The notes below the pieces were generated by a model. It worked only from the letters and a program-made list of their open reading frames with translations, was not told the DNA's origin and made no database searches. The position numbers and the translations under genes were made by a program. Positions 23,748 to 32,666 of a stretch of DNA of 35,544 nucleotides are shown piece by piece. Position 1 is the stretch's first letter; every line of letters starts with the position of its first letter. The DNA is from Oscillospiraceae bacterium (lineage in GTDB: Bacteria > Bacillota_A > Clostridia > Oscillospirales > Oscillospiraceae): NCBI GenBank assembly GCA_017398105.1, contig JAFQHF010000032.1:1-35544 (forward strand), read 5' to 3'.

Positions 23748-24452
23748 TCAGTCGCAGAACTCGGCCACGCAGCGCTGGTATGCAGCCACGGGGTCGGCAG
23801 CGGCGGTGATGGGACGGCCGACAACGATGTAGTCGGAGCCGATCTCCTTGGCTGCTGCGGGAGTCATGACGCGCTTCTGGTCACCCACATCGCCGTCAGC
23901 AAAACGCACGCCGGGGGTGATGGTCAGGAAGTTTTCACCGCAGCGGCCGTGAACCTTGCCAGCCTCCAGGGGGGAGCAGACGATGCCGTCCAGGCCCGCA
24001 TTCTTGGCAGTCTCGGCATAGTGCATGACCACTTCATCGATGGGCTCCTTGATCAGCAGGTCACGCTCCATGGCTTCCTGATCGGTGGAGGTCAGCTGGG
24101 TGACAGCGATCAGCAGAGGACGGCTGCCGTCGGGACGGGTCAGACCTTCCAGCGCGCCCTTCATCATGGCAGTGGTGCCGGCAGCGTGCAGGTTGGTGAT
24201 GTCAACGTCCAGATTGGACAGAACTGCCATGGCCTTCTTGACGGTGTTGGGGATATCATGCAGCTTCAGGTCCAGGAAGATCTTGTGGCCACGTGCCTTG
24301 ATCTCCTTGACGATAGAGGGGCCTTCCGCATAGTACAGCTCCATGCCGATCTTCAGGAAAGGCTTGCGGTCGCATCCGGCAAACTTGTCCAGGAATGCAA
24401 AGGTTGCCTCAGCAGAGGAAAAATCACATGCTACGATTACGTCCTTACCCAT
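23748..24452 (-). CDS. pyrF: Orotidine 5'-phosphate decarboxylase
   Basis: A 234-residue decarboxylase that turns OMP into UMP, the last step of the pathway. The catalytic array FLDLKLHDIPNTV provides Asp61, Lys63 and Asp66, and the phosphate-binding end includes SDYIVVGRPI. N-terminal strand VIVACDFSSAEAT is typical of the group I enzyme. It begins 2 bp after the pyrD stop, with AGGAGG about 12 bases before its ATG inside pyrD. The stop at 23748 is followed directly by the family 2 repeat. Confidence 0.97.
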   Translation of the reverse strand: MGKDVIVACDFSSAEATFAFLDKFAGCDRKPFLKIGMELYYAEGPSIVKEIKARGHKIFLDLKLHDIPNTVKKAMAVLSNLDVDITNLHAAGTTAMMKGALEGLTRPDGSRPLLIAVTQLTSTDQEAMERDLLIKEPIDEVVMHYAETAKNAGLDGIVCSPLEAGKVHGRCGENFLTITPGVRFADGDVGDQKRVMTPAAAKEIGSDYIVVGRPITAAADPVAAYQRCVAEFCD

Positions 24453-24454
24453 AA

Positions 24455-25366
24455 TTACTTTGCGCCTCCTATAATTTCACTTAAGTTATTGATACGGTAC
24501 TTGGCCATGACCTCCGGCAGATCCCGGACGATATCACGGCAGATGTAGGGGTTCACCAGATTGGCTGCGCCCACTTCAACAGCGGTGGCACCGGCCATCA
24601 TCATTTCGATGACATCCTCGGCAGAAGAAACACCGCCCATGCCCACCACGGGAATGGACACGGCATTTGCCACCTGGTAAACCATCCGGACAGCCACAGG
24701 GAAAATGGCAGGGCCGGAGAAGCCGCCCATCTTGTTGGCAATGATAGGCTTGCGGGTGCGCAGATTGATGCGCATACCCAGCATGGTATTGATCAGGCTG
24801 ATGCCATCAGCGCCTGCATCCTCGCAGGCCTTGGCAATGGAAACAATGTCGGTGACATTGGGGGAAAGCTTAATGATAACAGGCTTGGTGGTGACCGCCT
24901 TCACGGCCCGGGTCACTTCCGCAGCCGCCTCCGGCTGGGTGCCGAAGCTCATGCCGCCGCCATGGACATTGGGGCAGGAAACATTTACTTCCAGCCAGCC
25001 CACCTGTTCTTCCTTGTCCAGCTTTTCGCAGGTGTAGGCGTAATCCTCCACGCTGAAGCCGGAAACATTGGCCATGACAGGCTTGTGGAAGCACTTAGCC
25101 AGCTTGGGCAGTTCCTCAGAGATAACCTTCTCCACGCCGGGATTCTGCAGGCCCACAGCATTGATCATGCCGCTGGTGCATTCTGCGATCCGGGGGGTGG
25201 GGTTGCCGAAGCGGGGATCCCTGGTGGTTCCCTTGAAAGAGAAAGTGCCCAGCTCGTTGATGTCGTACAGCTCCGCAAATTCATAGCCGTAGCCGAAGGT
25301 GCCGGAGGCAGGGATCACAGGATTGTCCAGCTCAATGCCGCACAGATTCACCTTTAAGCTTCCCAT
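24455..25366 (-). CDS. pyrD: Dihydroorotate dehydrogenase catalytic subunit, type 1B
   Basis: A 303-residue FMN flavoprotein that oxidises dihydroorotate to orotate. VNVSCPNVHGGGMSFG carries the catalytic Cys131 expected of class 1 enzymes, and NPVIPASGTFGYG is the start of the barrel. Its pairing with PyrK (its start overlaps the pyrK stop by 13 bp) identifies the 1B type, which passes electrons through FAD and a 2Fe-2S centre to NAD. Cytoplasmic heterotetramer expected. It ends 2 bp before pyrF. Confidence 0.96.
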   Translation of the reverse strand: MGSLKVNLCGIELDNPVIPASGTFGYGYEFAELYDINELGTFSFKGTTRDPRFGNPTPRIAECTSGMINAVGLQNPGVEKVISEELPKLAKCFHKPVMANVSGFSVEDYAYTCEKLDKEEQVGWLEVNVSCPNVHGGGMSFGTQPEAAAEVTRAVKAVTTKPVIIKLSPNVTDIVSIAKACEDAGADGISLINTMLGMRINLRTRKPIIANKMGGFSGPAIFPVAVRMVYQVANAVSIPVVGMGGVSSAEDVIEMMMAGATAVEVGAANLVNPYICRDIVRDLPEVMAKYRINNLSEIIGGAK

Positions 25367-26088
25367 AAGATCTCCTCCTTCTTCATAACGGGGCCTTCCT
25401 TGCAGATGCGCTTATAGCCGGTCAGAGTCTTGCAGGAGCAGCCCATGCAGGCGCCGAAGCCGCAGCCCATGCGCTCCTCAAAGCTCATCTGGCCGGAGGT
25501 CTTGGATGCCCGGTACACAGCCTTCAGCATAGGCTCGGGGCCGCAGGTGTAAAAATAAGTATAGTCTTCCGGCAGGGCATCGGTGACAAAGCCCTTGGTG
25601 CCGTAGCTGCCGTCCACGGTGGTTACCGTCACATCGCAGCCCAGTGCTTTAAATTCTTCCTCGTAGAAGATCTCGCCGGCGGTATTGAAGCCCAGGATGA
25701 CCTTGACCTCCTTGCCCAGGGCGATTAGCTTCTTGGCCAGGTTGTACATGGGAGGCACGCCAACGCCGCCGCCCAGCAGCACAGGCTTCTGACCTGCCAG
25801 AGTCAGATCGTAACCGTTGCCCAGACCGGTGAGGATATCCAGCTTTCCACCGGAAGCCATGGCGCTCATGGCCTCGGTGCCCTTGCCCACCACCTTGTAG
25901 ACGATGGTCAAGGTCTCGCCGTCATAGTCGCAGACGGAGATGGGACGGCGCAGGAACATGCCGTCCAGCTGGATATTGACGAACTGGCCGCAGTTGGTGA
26001 TCTCGGAGGTATCGCCGGCCAGAACCATTTTATAAACAGAATCCGTCAGCCGCGTATTGCTGCGGATCTCGAAAATGCTTTGTTTCAT
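25354..26088 (-). CDS. pyrK: Dihydroorotate dehydrogenase electron-transfer subunit
   Basis: A 244-residue iron-sulfur flavoprotein that connects PyrD to NAD. FAD-binding region: FLRRPISVCDYDGETLTIVYK (about 50-70). NAD-binding region: LLGGGVGVPPMYNLAKKL. The C-terminal 2Fe-2S cluster is ligated by CGFGACMGCSCK plus the later RICKEGPV cysteine. Length is close to the usual 250-260. AGGAGG lies just upstream. Between its start and the end of carB is a 105-bp gap containing a single GTAGGG-led hairpin (26159-26182). It overlaps pyrD by 13 bp. Confidence 0.95.
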   Translation of the reverse strand: MKQSIFEIRSNTRLTDSVYKMVLAGDTSEITNCGQFVNIQLDGMFLRRPISVCDYDGETLTIVYKVVGKGTEAMSAMASGGKLDILTGLGNGYDLTLAGQKPVLLGGGVGVPPMYNLAKKLIALGKEVKVILGFNTAGEIFYEEEFKALGCDVTVTTVDGSYGTKGFVTDALPEDYTYFYTCGPEPMLKAVYRASKTSGQMSFEERMGCGFGACMGCSCKTLTGYKRICKEGPVMKKEEILWEA

Positions 26089-26158
26089 GATTTCCTCCTC
26101 GTTATTTTGAATGAGAAAATTCCTGTATTTGAGGAAATGCCCAAAAATTTAAGGTTAA

Positions 26159-26182
26159 GGGAGGGTCAAGACCCTCCCCTAC
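26159..26182. repeat. Minimal GTAGGG-led hairpin in the carB-pyrK gap
   Basis: On the minus strand GTAGGG-GAGGGTC-TT-GACCCTCCC. It has the same GTAGGG lead and perfect stem as the ends of the larger repeats, but no core. It lies inside the operon, with only a mild A/T stretch after it in the direction of transcription. Confidence 0.6.
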
Positions 26183-26193
26183 GGAGTTCATTA

Positions 26194-29100
26194 TCAGGCG
26201 TCGATGGTGGAAATGGTCAGGGTCGTCTCTTCCAGAACATCCAGCAGAGCCTTGACGGTGTCCAGAGAGGTGAACATGGTCACATTGTACTCGGTGGCAA
26301 CCTGGCGCAGCTTGCTGCCGTCGCCGGAGGTGGTGCCGGGATCCTGAGTGTTGATGAAGTAGGCAATGTGGCCCTGGCGGATGGCATTGGGGATCTCATC
26401 ACTGCCGTCGCTGATTTTGGTCAGGGCATGGGTACGGATGCCGTTCTTCTTCAGGAACATAGCGGTACCCACGGTAGCTTCAATATTGAAGCCCAGCTTG
26501 TAGAACCGGCGAATCAGGGGCAGTGCCTCCTCCTTGTCCTTATCTGCGATGGTGCAGAAGACGGTGCCGTAGTTCTGCAGGTGCATACCGGAAGCCTGCA
26601 GGGCCTTGTACAGGGCGCGGGTCATGGTACGGTCGTAGCCGATGGCTTCGCCGGTGGACTTCATTTCAGGAGACAGGTAGGCATCCAGACCCCGGATCTT
26701 GTTGAAGGAGAATACGGGAGCTTTCACATACCAGCGCTCTTTCTCATCGGGATAGATGTCGAAGAAGCCCTGCTCCTTCAGGCTCTTGCCCAGAATGACC
26801 TCGGTGGCGATATCGGCCAGGGAGTAGCCGGTGGCCTTGCTCAGGAAGGGAACGGTACGGGAGGAACGGGGGTTGACCTCGATGATGAAGACATTGTCAT
26901 CCTTGTCCACGATGAACTGGATGTTGAACAGGCCCACGATGCCGATGCCCAGACCCAGCTTCTTGGCGTACTGCAGGATGATGCCCTTGACCTTGTTGGA
27001 GATGGAGAAGGGAGGATAGACGGAGATGGAGTCACCGGAGTGGACGCCGGTACGCTCCACCAGCTCCATGATACCGGGCACGAACACATCGCGGCCGTCG
27101 CAGATGGCATCGATCTCCACTTCGCGGCCCTGGATATACTTGTCGACCAGAACGGGCTTGTCCTCGTCGATCTCAACGGCGGTTCTCAGGTAGTGGCGCA
27201 GCTGCTTCTCATTGGCAACGATCTGCATAGCACGGCCGCCCAGAACGAAGGAGGGACGCACCAGCACGGGATAGCCGATTTCCTCGGCGGCAGCGATGCC
27301 GTCTTCCAGCTTGGTGACAGCCTTGCCCTTGGCACGGGGGATGTTCAGCTCGTTCAGCAGGTTTTCGAAAGCATTTCTATCCTCAGCCTTGTCGATGGCA
27401 GCGCAGTCGGTGCCGATGATCTTCACGCCACGGTCGGTCAGAGGCTGTGCCAGGTTGATGGCAGTCTGGCCGCCCAGAGAGGCGATGACACCCTCAGGCT
27501 GTTCGAATTCGATGATGTTCATCACATCCTCGGGAGTCAGAGGCTCGAAGTACAGCTTGTCAGCGGTGGTGTAGTCGGTGGAAACGGTCTCGGGGTTGTT
27601 GTTGATAATAATGGCCTCGTAACCGGCGTTCTTGATGGTCATGACGGCGTGAACGGTGGAGTAGTCGAATTCCACACCCTGACCGATACGGATGGGGCCT
27701 GCGCCCAGCACCACGATCTTCTTGCGGTTGGTCAGGCGGGATGCGTTCTCGCCGGTGTAGGAGGAGTAGAAGTAAGGAATATAGGCGCCGGTGTGGCAGG
27801 TGTCCACCATCTTGAACACGGGGAACAGGTTGTGCTCCTTGCGCATCTTGTACACATCCAGCTCATTGCACTTCCACAGTCTTGCGATATACTTATCGCC
27901 GAAGCCCATCTTCTTGGCAGCAGTCAGGGTTTCCAGATCCATGACCTTGACACGGAGCAGCTCCTCCATATCGATGATATTCTTGATGGCTTCCAGGAAG
28001 TAGGGGGTGATCTGGGTGATCTCGTGGATCTTCTCCACAGAAACGCCGTGGTAGATCAGCTCGGCAATGGCGAAAATGTTGTCGGAACGGAACTCCTTGA
28101 TATAATCCAGCAGTTCCTCCACGCTCATATTGTCGAACTTGCTCAGGTACATGTGGTTTGCGCCGATCTCCAGGGAGCGGATGCCCTTCAGCAGAGCCTC
28201 CTCCAGGTTGGTGCCGATGCCCATGACCTCGCCGGTAGCCTTCATCTGGGTACCCAGCTTGTTGGTGGCAGAGGTGAACTTATCGAAGGGGAACCGGGGC
28301 AGCTTGGCAATAACGTAGTCCAGCTTGGGCTCGAAGGCGGCATTGGTGTTGGCGATCTTGATATCTTCCAGAGCCATGCCCACAGCGATCTTGGCAGTGA
28401 CCCGGGCGATGGGGTAGCCGGAAGCCTTGGAAGCCAGAGCAGAGGAACGGGAAACGCGGGGATTGACCTCGATCAGGTAGTATTCAGAGGAATGGGGGTT
28501 CAGAGCAAACTGGACGTTGCAGCCACCCTCGATCTTCAGCTCCTTGATGATCTTCAGAGCGGAGTCGTTGAGCATCTTCTCGTCTTCGCGGCTCAGCGTC
28601 ATGATGGGTGCCACCACCAGGGAGTCGCCGGTGTGAACACCAACGGGGTCAATGTTTTCCATGCCGCAGATGGTGATGGCATGGTCATTGGAGTCGCGCA
28701 TGACCTCGAACTCGATCTCCTTGTAGCCCTTGACAGACTTCTCGATCAGAACCTGATGGACGGGCGACAGATTGAAGGCATTGATGCCGATCTCTTCCAG
28801 CTCTGCATCGTTGTAGGCAAAGCCGCCGCCGGTGCCGCCCAGGGTAAAGGCAGGACGCAGAACAACGGGGTAGCCAATGCGGTGAGCAGCTTCCCGGGCC
28901 TCTTCCAGGGAGTAGGTGATCTCAGAGGGGATAACAGGCTCGCCGATGGATTCGCACATCTCCTTGAACAGCTCCCGGTCCTCAGCCCGCTCGATGGAAG
29001 CGCTGGAGGTACCCAGCAGCTTGACCCGGCACTCCTTCAGGATGCCCTTCTTTTCCAGCTGCATGGCCAGGTTCAGACCGGTCTGGCCGCCGATACCGGG

Positions 29101-29361
29101 GATGATGGCGTCAGGACGCTCGTAGCGAATGATCTTGGCCACATATTCCAGCGTCAGAGGCTCCATGTAGACCTTGTCAGCGATGATGGTGTCGGTCATG
29201 ATGGTAGCGGGGTTGGAATTGCACAGAACGACCTCGTAGCCCTCTTCCTTCAGTGCCAGGCAGGCCTGGGTGCCGGCGTAGTCAAACTCCGCAGCCTGGC
29301 CGATGACGATGGGGCCGGAGCCGATGATCAGAATCTTCTTGATATCCGTTCTCTTTGCCAT
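26194..29361 (-). CDS. carB: Carbamoyl phosphate synthase large subunit
   Basis: A 1055-residue enzyme that makes carbamoyl phosphate from bicarbonate, ammonia and two ATP. Two homologous ATP-grasp halves are visible: KILIIGSGPIVIGQAAEFDYAGTQA near residue 10, and KIVVLGAGPIRIGQGVEFDYSTVHAV near 555. Each is followed by an ATP-binding GGTGGGFAYN or GGRAMQIV-type loop and a VEVNPRVSRSSALASKA / IEVNPRSSRTVPFLSKA segment. The C-terminal MGS-like domain (about 930-1055) holds the allosteric site. Length is typical. AGGAGG lies about 10 bases upstream; pyrC ends 54 bp before it. No carA is adjacent, which is unusual, since the small subunit gene is normally next to it. Confidence 0.97.
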   Translation of the reverse strand: MAKRTDIKKILIIGSGPIVIGQAAEFDYAGTQACLALKEEGYEVVLCNSNPATIMTDTIIADKVYMEPLTLEYVAKIIRYERPDAIIPGIGGQTGLNLAMQLEKKGILKECRVKLLGTSSASIERAEDRELFKEMCESIGEPVIPSEITYSLEEAREAAHRIGYPVVLRPAFTLGGTGGGFAYNDAELEEIGINAFNLSPVHQVLIEKSVKGYKEIEFEVMRDSNDHAITICGMENIDPVGVHTGDSLVVAPIMTLSREDEKMLNDSALKIIKELKIEGGCNVQFALNPHSSEYYLIEVNPRVSRSSALASKASGYPIARVTAKIAVGMALEDIKIANTNAAFEPKLDYVIAKLPRFPFDKFTSATNKLGTQMKATGEVMGIGTNLEEALLKGIRSLEIGANHMYLSKFDNMSVEELLDYIKEFRSDNIFAIAELIYHGVSVEKIHEITQITPYFLEAIKNIIDMEELLRVKVMDLETLTAAKKMGFGDKYIARLWKCNELDVYKMRKEHNLFPVFKMVDTCHTGAYIPYFYSSYTGENASRLTNRKKIVVLGAGPIRIGQGVEFDYSTVHAVMTIKNAGYEAIIINNNPETVSTDYTTADKLYFEPLTPEDVMNIIEFEQPEGVIASLGGQTAINLAQPLTDRGVKIIGTDCAAIDKAEDRNAFENLLNELNIPRAKGKAVTKLEDGIAAAEEIGYPVLVRPSFVLGGRAMQIVANEKQLRHYLRTAVEIDEDKPVLVDKYIQGREVEIDAICDGRDVFVPGIMELVERTGVHSGDSISVYPPFSISNKVKGIILQYAKKLGLGIGIVGLFNIQFIVDKDDNVFIIEVNPRSSRTVPFLSKATGYSLADIATEVILGKSLKEQGFFDIYPDEKERWYVKAPVFSFNKIRGLDAYLSPEMKSTGEAIGYDRTMTRALYKALQASGMHLQNYGTVFCTIADKDKEEALPLIRRFYKLGFNIEATVGTAMFLKKNGIRTHALTKISDGSDEIPNAIRQGHIAYFINTQDPGTTSGDGSKLRQVATEYNVTMFTSLDTVKALLDVLEETTLTISTIDA

Positions 29362-29415
29362 TTTTTGATATCCTCCTAAGTTTCTTGCGATTTATATGAA
29401 ATCAATTTGATGGGT

Positions 29416-30630
29416 TTACACTTTATAAACGACCTTGCCGTCGCAGACGGTGGCCATGCACCTGCCGTTGACCTTCCAGCCGGTGAAGGGAGTTGCCTTG
29501 CCCATGGACAGGAATTCTTCCGGGTCGATGACATACTCTGCTTCCAGATCCCAGATGGAGTAGTCGCAGCCAAGCTCGATGCCGAAGCGCTTTCTGGGGT
29601 TGATGACCAGCAGCTCAACCAGCTTTTCCATGGTCAGGATGCCGGGCTTGACCAGACAGGTGTACAGAATGGGGAAGGCGGTTTCGATGCCCACGATGCC
29701 GAAGGCGCTCTTTTCCAGGCCCCTGCCCTTCTCCTCTGCGGAGTGGGGGGCATGGTCGGTGGCGATCATATCGATGGTGCCGTCCAGAATGCCGGCGATC
29801 AGGGCATCCCGGTCTTCTTTGCTCCGGATGGGGGGATTCATCTTGAACCGGCCCTCTTCCTGCAGCATGGAATCGTCCATTACCAGATAGTGTGGCCCGG
29901 TTTCGCAGGTCACATCCACGCCCTCTGCCTTGGCTTTGCGGATGATCTCCACGCTTTCCTTGGTGGAAATGTGGCAGACATGATAGGAAACGCCGGTCTG
30001 TTTCACCAGCTCCAAGTCTCTTGCGATCTGGCCCCATTCGCTTTCGGAGCAGATGCCCCGGTGGCCGTGGGCCTTGGCATATTCGCCGTCGTGGATATAA
30101 CCGCCGCGCAGCAGGGAGTTGTCCTCGCAGTGGGCAACGATCATCTTGCCCAGAGCCTTGGCCTGTTCCATGGCAGAGCGCATCATATCGTCACTCTGCA
30201 CGCCCCGGCCATCATCGGAAAAGCCAATCACATGGAGAGCCATGCCTTCCAGGTCGGCCAAAACTTCGCCCTTTTCCCCCACCGTAATGGAGCCGTAGGG
30301 GTACACGTGGATGCAGGCGGAATTTTCGATCAGCTCCCGCTGCAGCTTCAGATTTTCCACACTGTCCGGCACAGGATTCAGGTTGGGCATGGTGCACACT
30401 GCCGTGTAACCGCCCCGGGCTGAAGCCAGGCTTCCTGTTGCGATGGTCTCTTTATATGAAAAGCCCGGCTCTCTGAAATGCACATGCACGTCACAAAAGC
30501 CGGGAAAAACCGCGTATCGGGGAGAATCGAAAACAGAAAGGCCGGAGGAAGAAATGGAAGCACGGATGCCATCAGAAAAAGCGGTGCCCAGGGAAGCGGA
30601 AATCACGTTTGCCTTGGTAATCGCAGTCAT
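29416..30630 (-). CDS. pyrC: Dihydroorotase
   Basis: A 404-residue zinc enzyme that closes carbamoyl-aspartate to dihydroorotate. Metal ligands are in CDVHVHFREPG (His49, His51), and the catalytic Asp lies in the later DMIATDHAPHS. It belongs to the class I/PyrC type common in Firmicutes, somewhat shorter than the 425-430 of Bacillus. AAAGGAG is 6 bases upstream of the ATG. It is the first gene of the operon, behind an 87-nt leader with a terminator (30660-30695), so expression of the whole set is probably set by attenuation. Confidence 0.96.
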   Translation of the reverse strand: MTAITKANVISASLGTAFSDGIRASISSSGLSVFDSPRYAVFPGFCDVHVHFREPGFSYKETIATGSLASARGGYTAVCTMPNLNPVPDSVENLKLQRELIENSACIHVYPYGSITVGEKGEVLADLEGMALHVIGFSDDGRGVQSDDMMRSAMEQAKALGKMIVAHCEDNSLLRGGYIHDGEYAKAHGHRGICSESEWGQIARDLELVKQTGVSYHVCHISTKESVEIIRKAKAEGVDVTCETGPHYLVMDDSMLQEEGRFKMNPPIRSKEDRDALIAGILDGTIDMIATDHAPHSAEEKGRGLEKSAFGIVGIETAFPILYTCLVKPGILTMEKLVELLVINPRKRFGIELGCDYSIWDLEAEYVIDPEEFLSMGKATPFTGWKVNGRCMATVCDGKVVYKV

Positions 30631-30659
30631 AGCGTTCTCCTTTCAATCTCTTCAAACCT

Positions 30660-30710
30660 AAAAAAATGTCCTGCCAAAAGCGGCAAGACGGACATGCGGC
30701 GAGCCGCTGT
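30660..30710 (-). promoter_or_regulatory. Attenuator-like leader of the pyr operon
   Basis: In the leader RNA ATGTCC (30695-30690) pairs with GGACAT (30671-30666) and TGCC with GGCA, followed by a run of seven T: an intrinsic terminator before the coding region. An upstream stem ACAGCGG / CCGC(A)TGT (30710-30692) uses the same ATGT bases. AGCGGC (30708-30703) could also pair with GCCGCT in the terminator loop (30684-30679). Mutually exclusive folds are the mark of an attenuator. No PyrR-type consensus loop is evident. Confidence 0.68.
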
Positions 30711-30723
30711 ATTTATCTTTGAA

Positions 30724-30752
30724 ATTATATCATGGGGCAGGTTGCTTGTCAA
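30724..30752 (-). promoter_or_regulatory. Promoter of the pyr operon
   Basis: Minus strand TTGACA (30752-30747), 17-bp spacer, TATAAT (30729-30724): exact consensus. Start near 30717, giving an 87-nt leader to pyrC. Confidence 0.9.
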
Positions 30753-30799
30753 CCGAAAATATGCCACAAACCGAACCCCGCCAAAGGGGGATTTTCTGT

Positions 30800-30827
30800 A
30801 AATTATCGTTTGTCGGCATGGGCCGAC
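30800..30827. repeat. Isolated repeat-end motif with hairpin
   Basis: AAATTATCGTTTG (30800-30812) followed by the stem GTCGGC-ATGG-GCCGAC (30812-30827). The first part matches the end motif AAATGATCGTTTA of the larger repeats, so this looks like the end of a degraded or different member. Nothing coding is seen from 30753 to 31160. Confidence 0.5.
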
Positions 30828-30894
30828 GGCCAATGCGTGTTCGGTGCGGCGGGAATCGTGACTTCCCAAACCCGCTCGGTATCGTTACTACGGT

Positions 30895-31147
30895 AAATGA
30901 TCGTTTAGCTAATACGCCATTGTAGGGCGGGGACATATAATTTTTTTGTATGATTGCCCCCGGCAATCATCAGTATTACAGATTCGCTGCGCGGAGCACC
31001 ACCCCGCCGAGCAGGTTACGAAACTATCCTGGTAAAAACGGCGCAAAATGATACAAATACGATAGAACAACCCATGGCAATTATTGATGCCGGGTCGGCG
31101 GGGTCATGACCCCGCCCTACAGATAATGGTGCGACAAACGACAATTT
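30895..31147. repeat. Repeat element, family 2, complete copy
   Basis: Ends AAATGATCGTTTA (30895-30907) and CAAACGACAATTT (31135-31147) are imperfect inverted repeats. The core 30922-31120 (199 bp) opens GTAGGGCGGGGAC and closes with the same 20-base palindrome GGCGGGGTCATGACCCCGCC as the copy in the pyr operon. This is the main content of the gap between pyrC and trkH. Confidence 0.85.
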
Positions 31148-31159
31148 TCTTTCCTCTGC

Positions 31160-31193
31160 AAAAATCGTGCGCCGCAGATGGCGGCGCACGATT
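31160..31193 (-). terminator. Terminator of trkA-trkH
   Basis: Stem AATCGTGCGCCGC (31163-31175) with GCGGCGCACGATT (31181-31193), followed on the minus strand by TTTTT. Confidence 0.92.
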
Positions 31194-31196
31194 CGG

Positions 31197-32651
31197 TTAT
31201 CTTCTTTTCCAGGTATTGCCGGAGAAAAGCACCAGAATGGGGAAAATCTCCAGGCGGCCTGCCAGCATGGCCCAGGACAGCACCAGCTTGCTCAGGTCGC
31301 TGTAGGCACTGAAATTGCAGGTGGGGCCCACCGCCTCCAGGCCGGGGCCGATGTTGTTAAAGCAGGCCAGCACCGCCGAAAAGTTCGTGCCCGTAGAAAA
31401 ACCGTCCAGCGAGATCACCGCAAATACACCAAAAACAATCAGCACATAGGCCGCAAGGTACGCATTGGTATTGTCCAGCACCTTTTCATCCACCACAGCG
31501 CCGTTGTTGCGCACCAGCTCCACCTTTCTTGGGTTCAGCATCTGGCGGATATTCCGGCGCAAGCCCTTCAGCAGCAGCATAAACCGGCCCACCTTCAGTC
31601 CGCCGCCGGTGGAACCGGCACAGGCACCCACCACCATCAGGCACAGCAGAATGGTCTTGGAAAAACTGGGCCACAGGTCAAAGTCTGTTGTGGCATAGCC
31701 CGTAGTTGTAACGATACTGGCTACCTGAAAAGCCGCATGGCGGATGGCTTCCTCCAGCGATCCGTAAAGTCCCCGGGTATTCAGCGTAATCAGCAGAATG
31801 CTGCCCAGCACAATGCCCACATATGTCCTCAGTTCCTCATCTTTAAAAACACTTTTGAACTGTTTCAGAAGCAGCAGATAGTAACAGCTGAAATTCACGC
31901 CGAACAGCAGCATAAATACCGTGGTTACATTCTGCAGATAGGGGCTGTAGCTGGTGTAGGAATCATTTTTTACACCAAAGCCGCCGGTACCTGCCGTACC
32001 AAAGGCATGACAGACAGATTCGAACAGATTCATTCCCCCGGCCATCAGGAACAGAATGTCCAGCACTGTCAGCACGCAGTAAATGATATACAAGATAGCT
32101 GCCGTCTTGCGCATTTTAGGTACCAGCTTGCCCACATCCGGCCCAGGGCTCTCTGCCCGCAGCAGGTGCATGGTAAAGCCCTTACCCTTCTCACTGCTGG
32201 GTACAATGGCCAGAAGGAACACCAGAACGCCCATACCTCCGACCCAGTGACTGAAGCTGCGCCAGTAGAGAATGCCCTTGCTCAGCTTCTCCACCTCCGG
32301 AACAATAGAGGCACCGGTGGTGGTAAAACCGGAAACGATCTCAAAAAAACCGTCAACATAGCTGGGAATCTCCCGGGAAATATAGAACGGCAGGCAGCCT
32401 ACCAGACTCAGCACGATCCAGCTCAGACCCACGCAGACCAGGCCTTCTCTGGCATAGAACGCACTGGGCGCTCCCCGGCAGATCCGGTGCAATGCCAGAG
32501 CTACGCCCAGGGCCACCGCAACGGAGATCAGAAACCCCCGCACTGCCATGGCATCGCCGCAGTACAGGCTGATGCACAGAGCCGGAACCATAAAAATACC
32601 TTCCAGAAACAGGATCTGGGACAGAAAGCGTCCCATCATTTTGTAATTCAT
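31197..32651 (-). CDS. trkH: TrkH-type potassium uptake protein
   Basis: A 484-residue membrane channel subunit of the Trk/Ktr K+ uptake system. Four pore-loop repeats are recognisable: FTTTGASIV, GTAGTGGFG, STVTTTGYATTDF-like VTTTGYATTDF, and NNIGPGLEAVGPT, each with the central Gly of the selectivity filter. About eight membrane helices plus the loops fill the length. Works with the regulatory subunit TrkA, encoded just upstream with a 15-bp gap. Its stop lies next to the strong terminator at 31163-31193. Potassium is the expected ion. Confidence 0.94.
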   Translation of the reverse strand: MNYKMMGRFLSQILFLEGIFMVPALCISLYCGDAMAVRGFLISVAVALGVALALHRICRGAPSAFYAREGLVCVGLSWIVLSLVGCLPFYISREIPSYVDGFFEIVSGFTTTGASIVPEVEKLSKGILYWRSFSHWVGGMGVLVFLLAIVPSSEKGKGFTMHLLRAESPGPDVGKLVPKMRKTAAILYIIYCVLTVLDILFLMAGGMNLFESVCHAFGTAGTGGFGVKNDSYTSYSPYLQNVTTVFMLLFGVNFSCYYLLLLKQFKSVFKDEELRTYVGIVLGSILLITLNTRGLYGSLEEAIRHAAFQVASIVTTTGYATTDFDLWPSFSKTILLCLMVVGACAGSTGGGLKVGRFMLLLKGLRRNIRQMLNPRKVELVRNNGAVVDEKVLDNTNAYLAAYVLIVFGVFAVISLDGFSTGTNFSAVLACFNNIGPGLEAVGPTCNFSAYSDLSKLVLSWAMLAGRLEIFPILVLFSGNTWKRR

Positions 32652-32666
32652 ATTCCGTCCCTCTTA

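Noticed and set aside
26080..29379. A 1099-codon open frame on the plus strand opposite carB
   Set aside because: It mirrors carB codon by codon, is rich in G, H and D in a repetitive way, matches no family and has no ribosome site. The GC bias of carB explains the lack of stops.
30631..30717. PyrR-binding attenuator of the Bacillus type
   Set aside because: The terminator is there, but the conserved purine-rich binding loop is not evident in the upstream hairpin.
23534..31147. CRISPR array, because repeats with hairpins recur
   Set aside because: The copies are far apart, long and not regularly spaced; there are no spacers and no cas genes.
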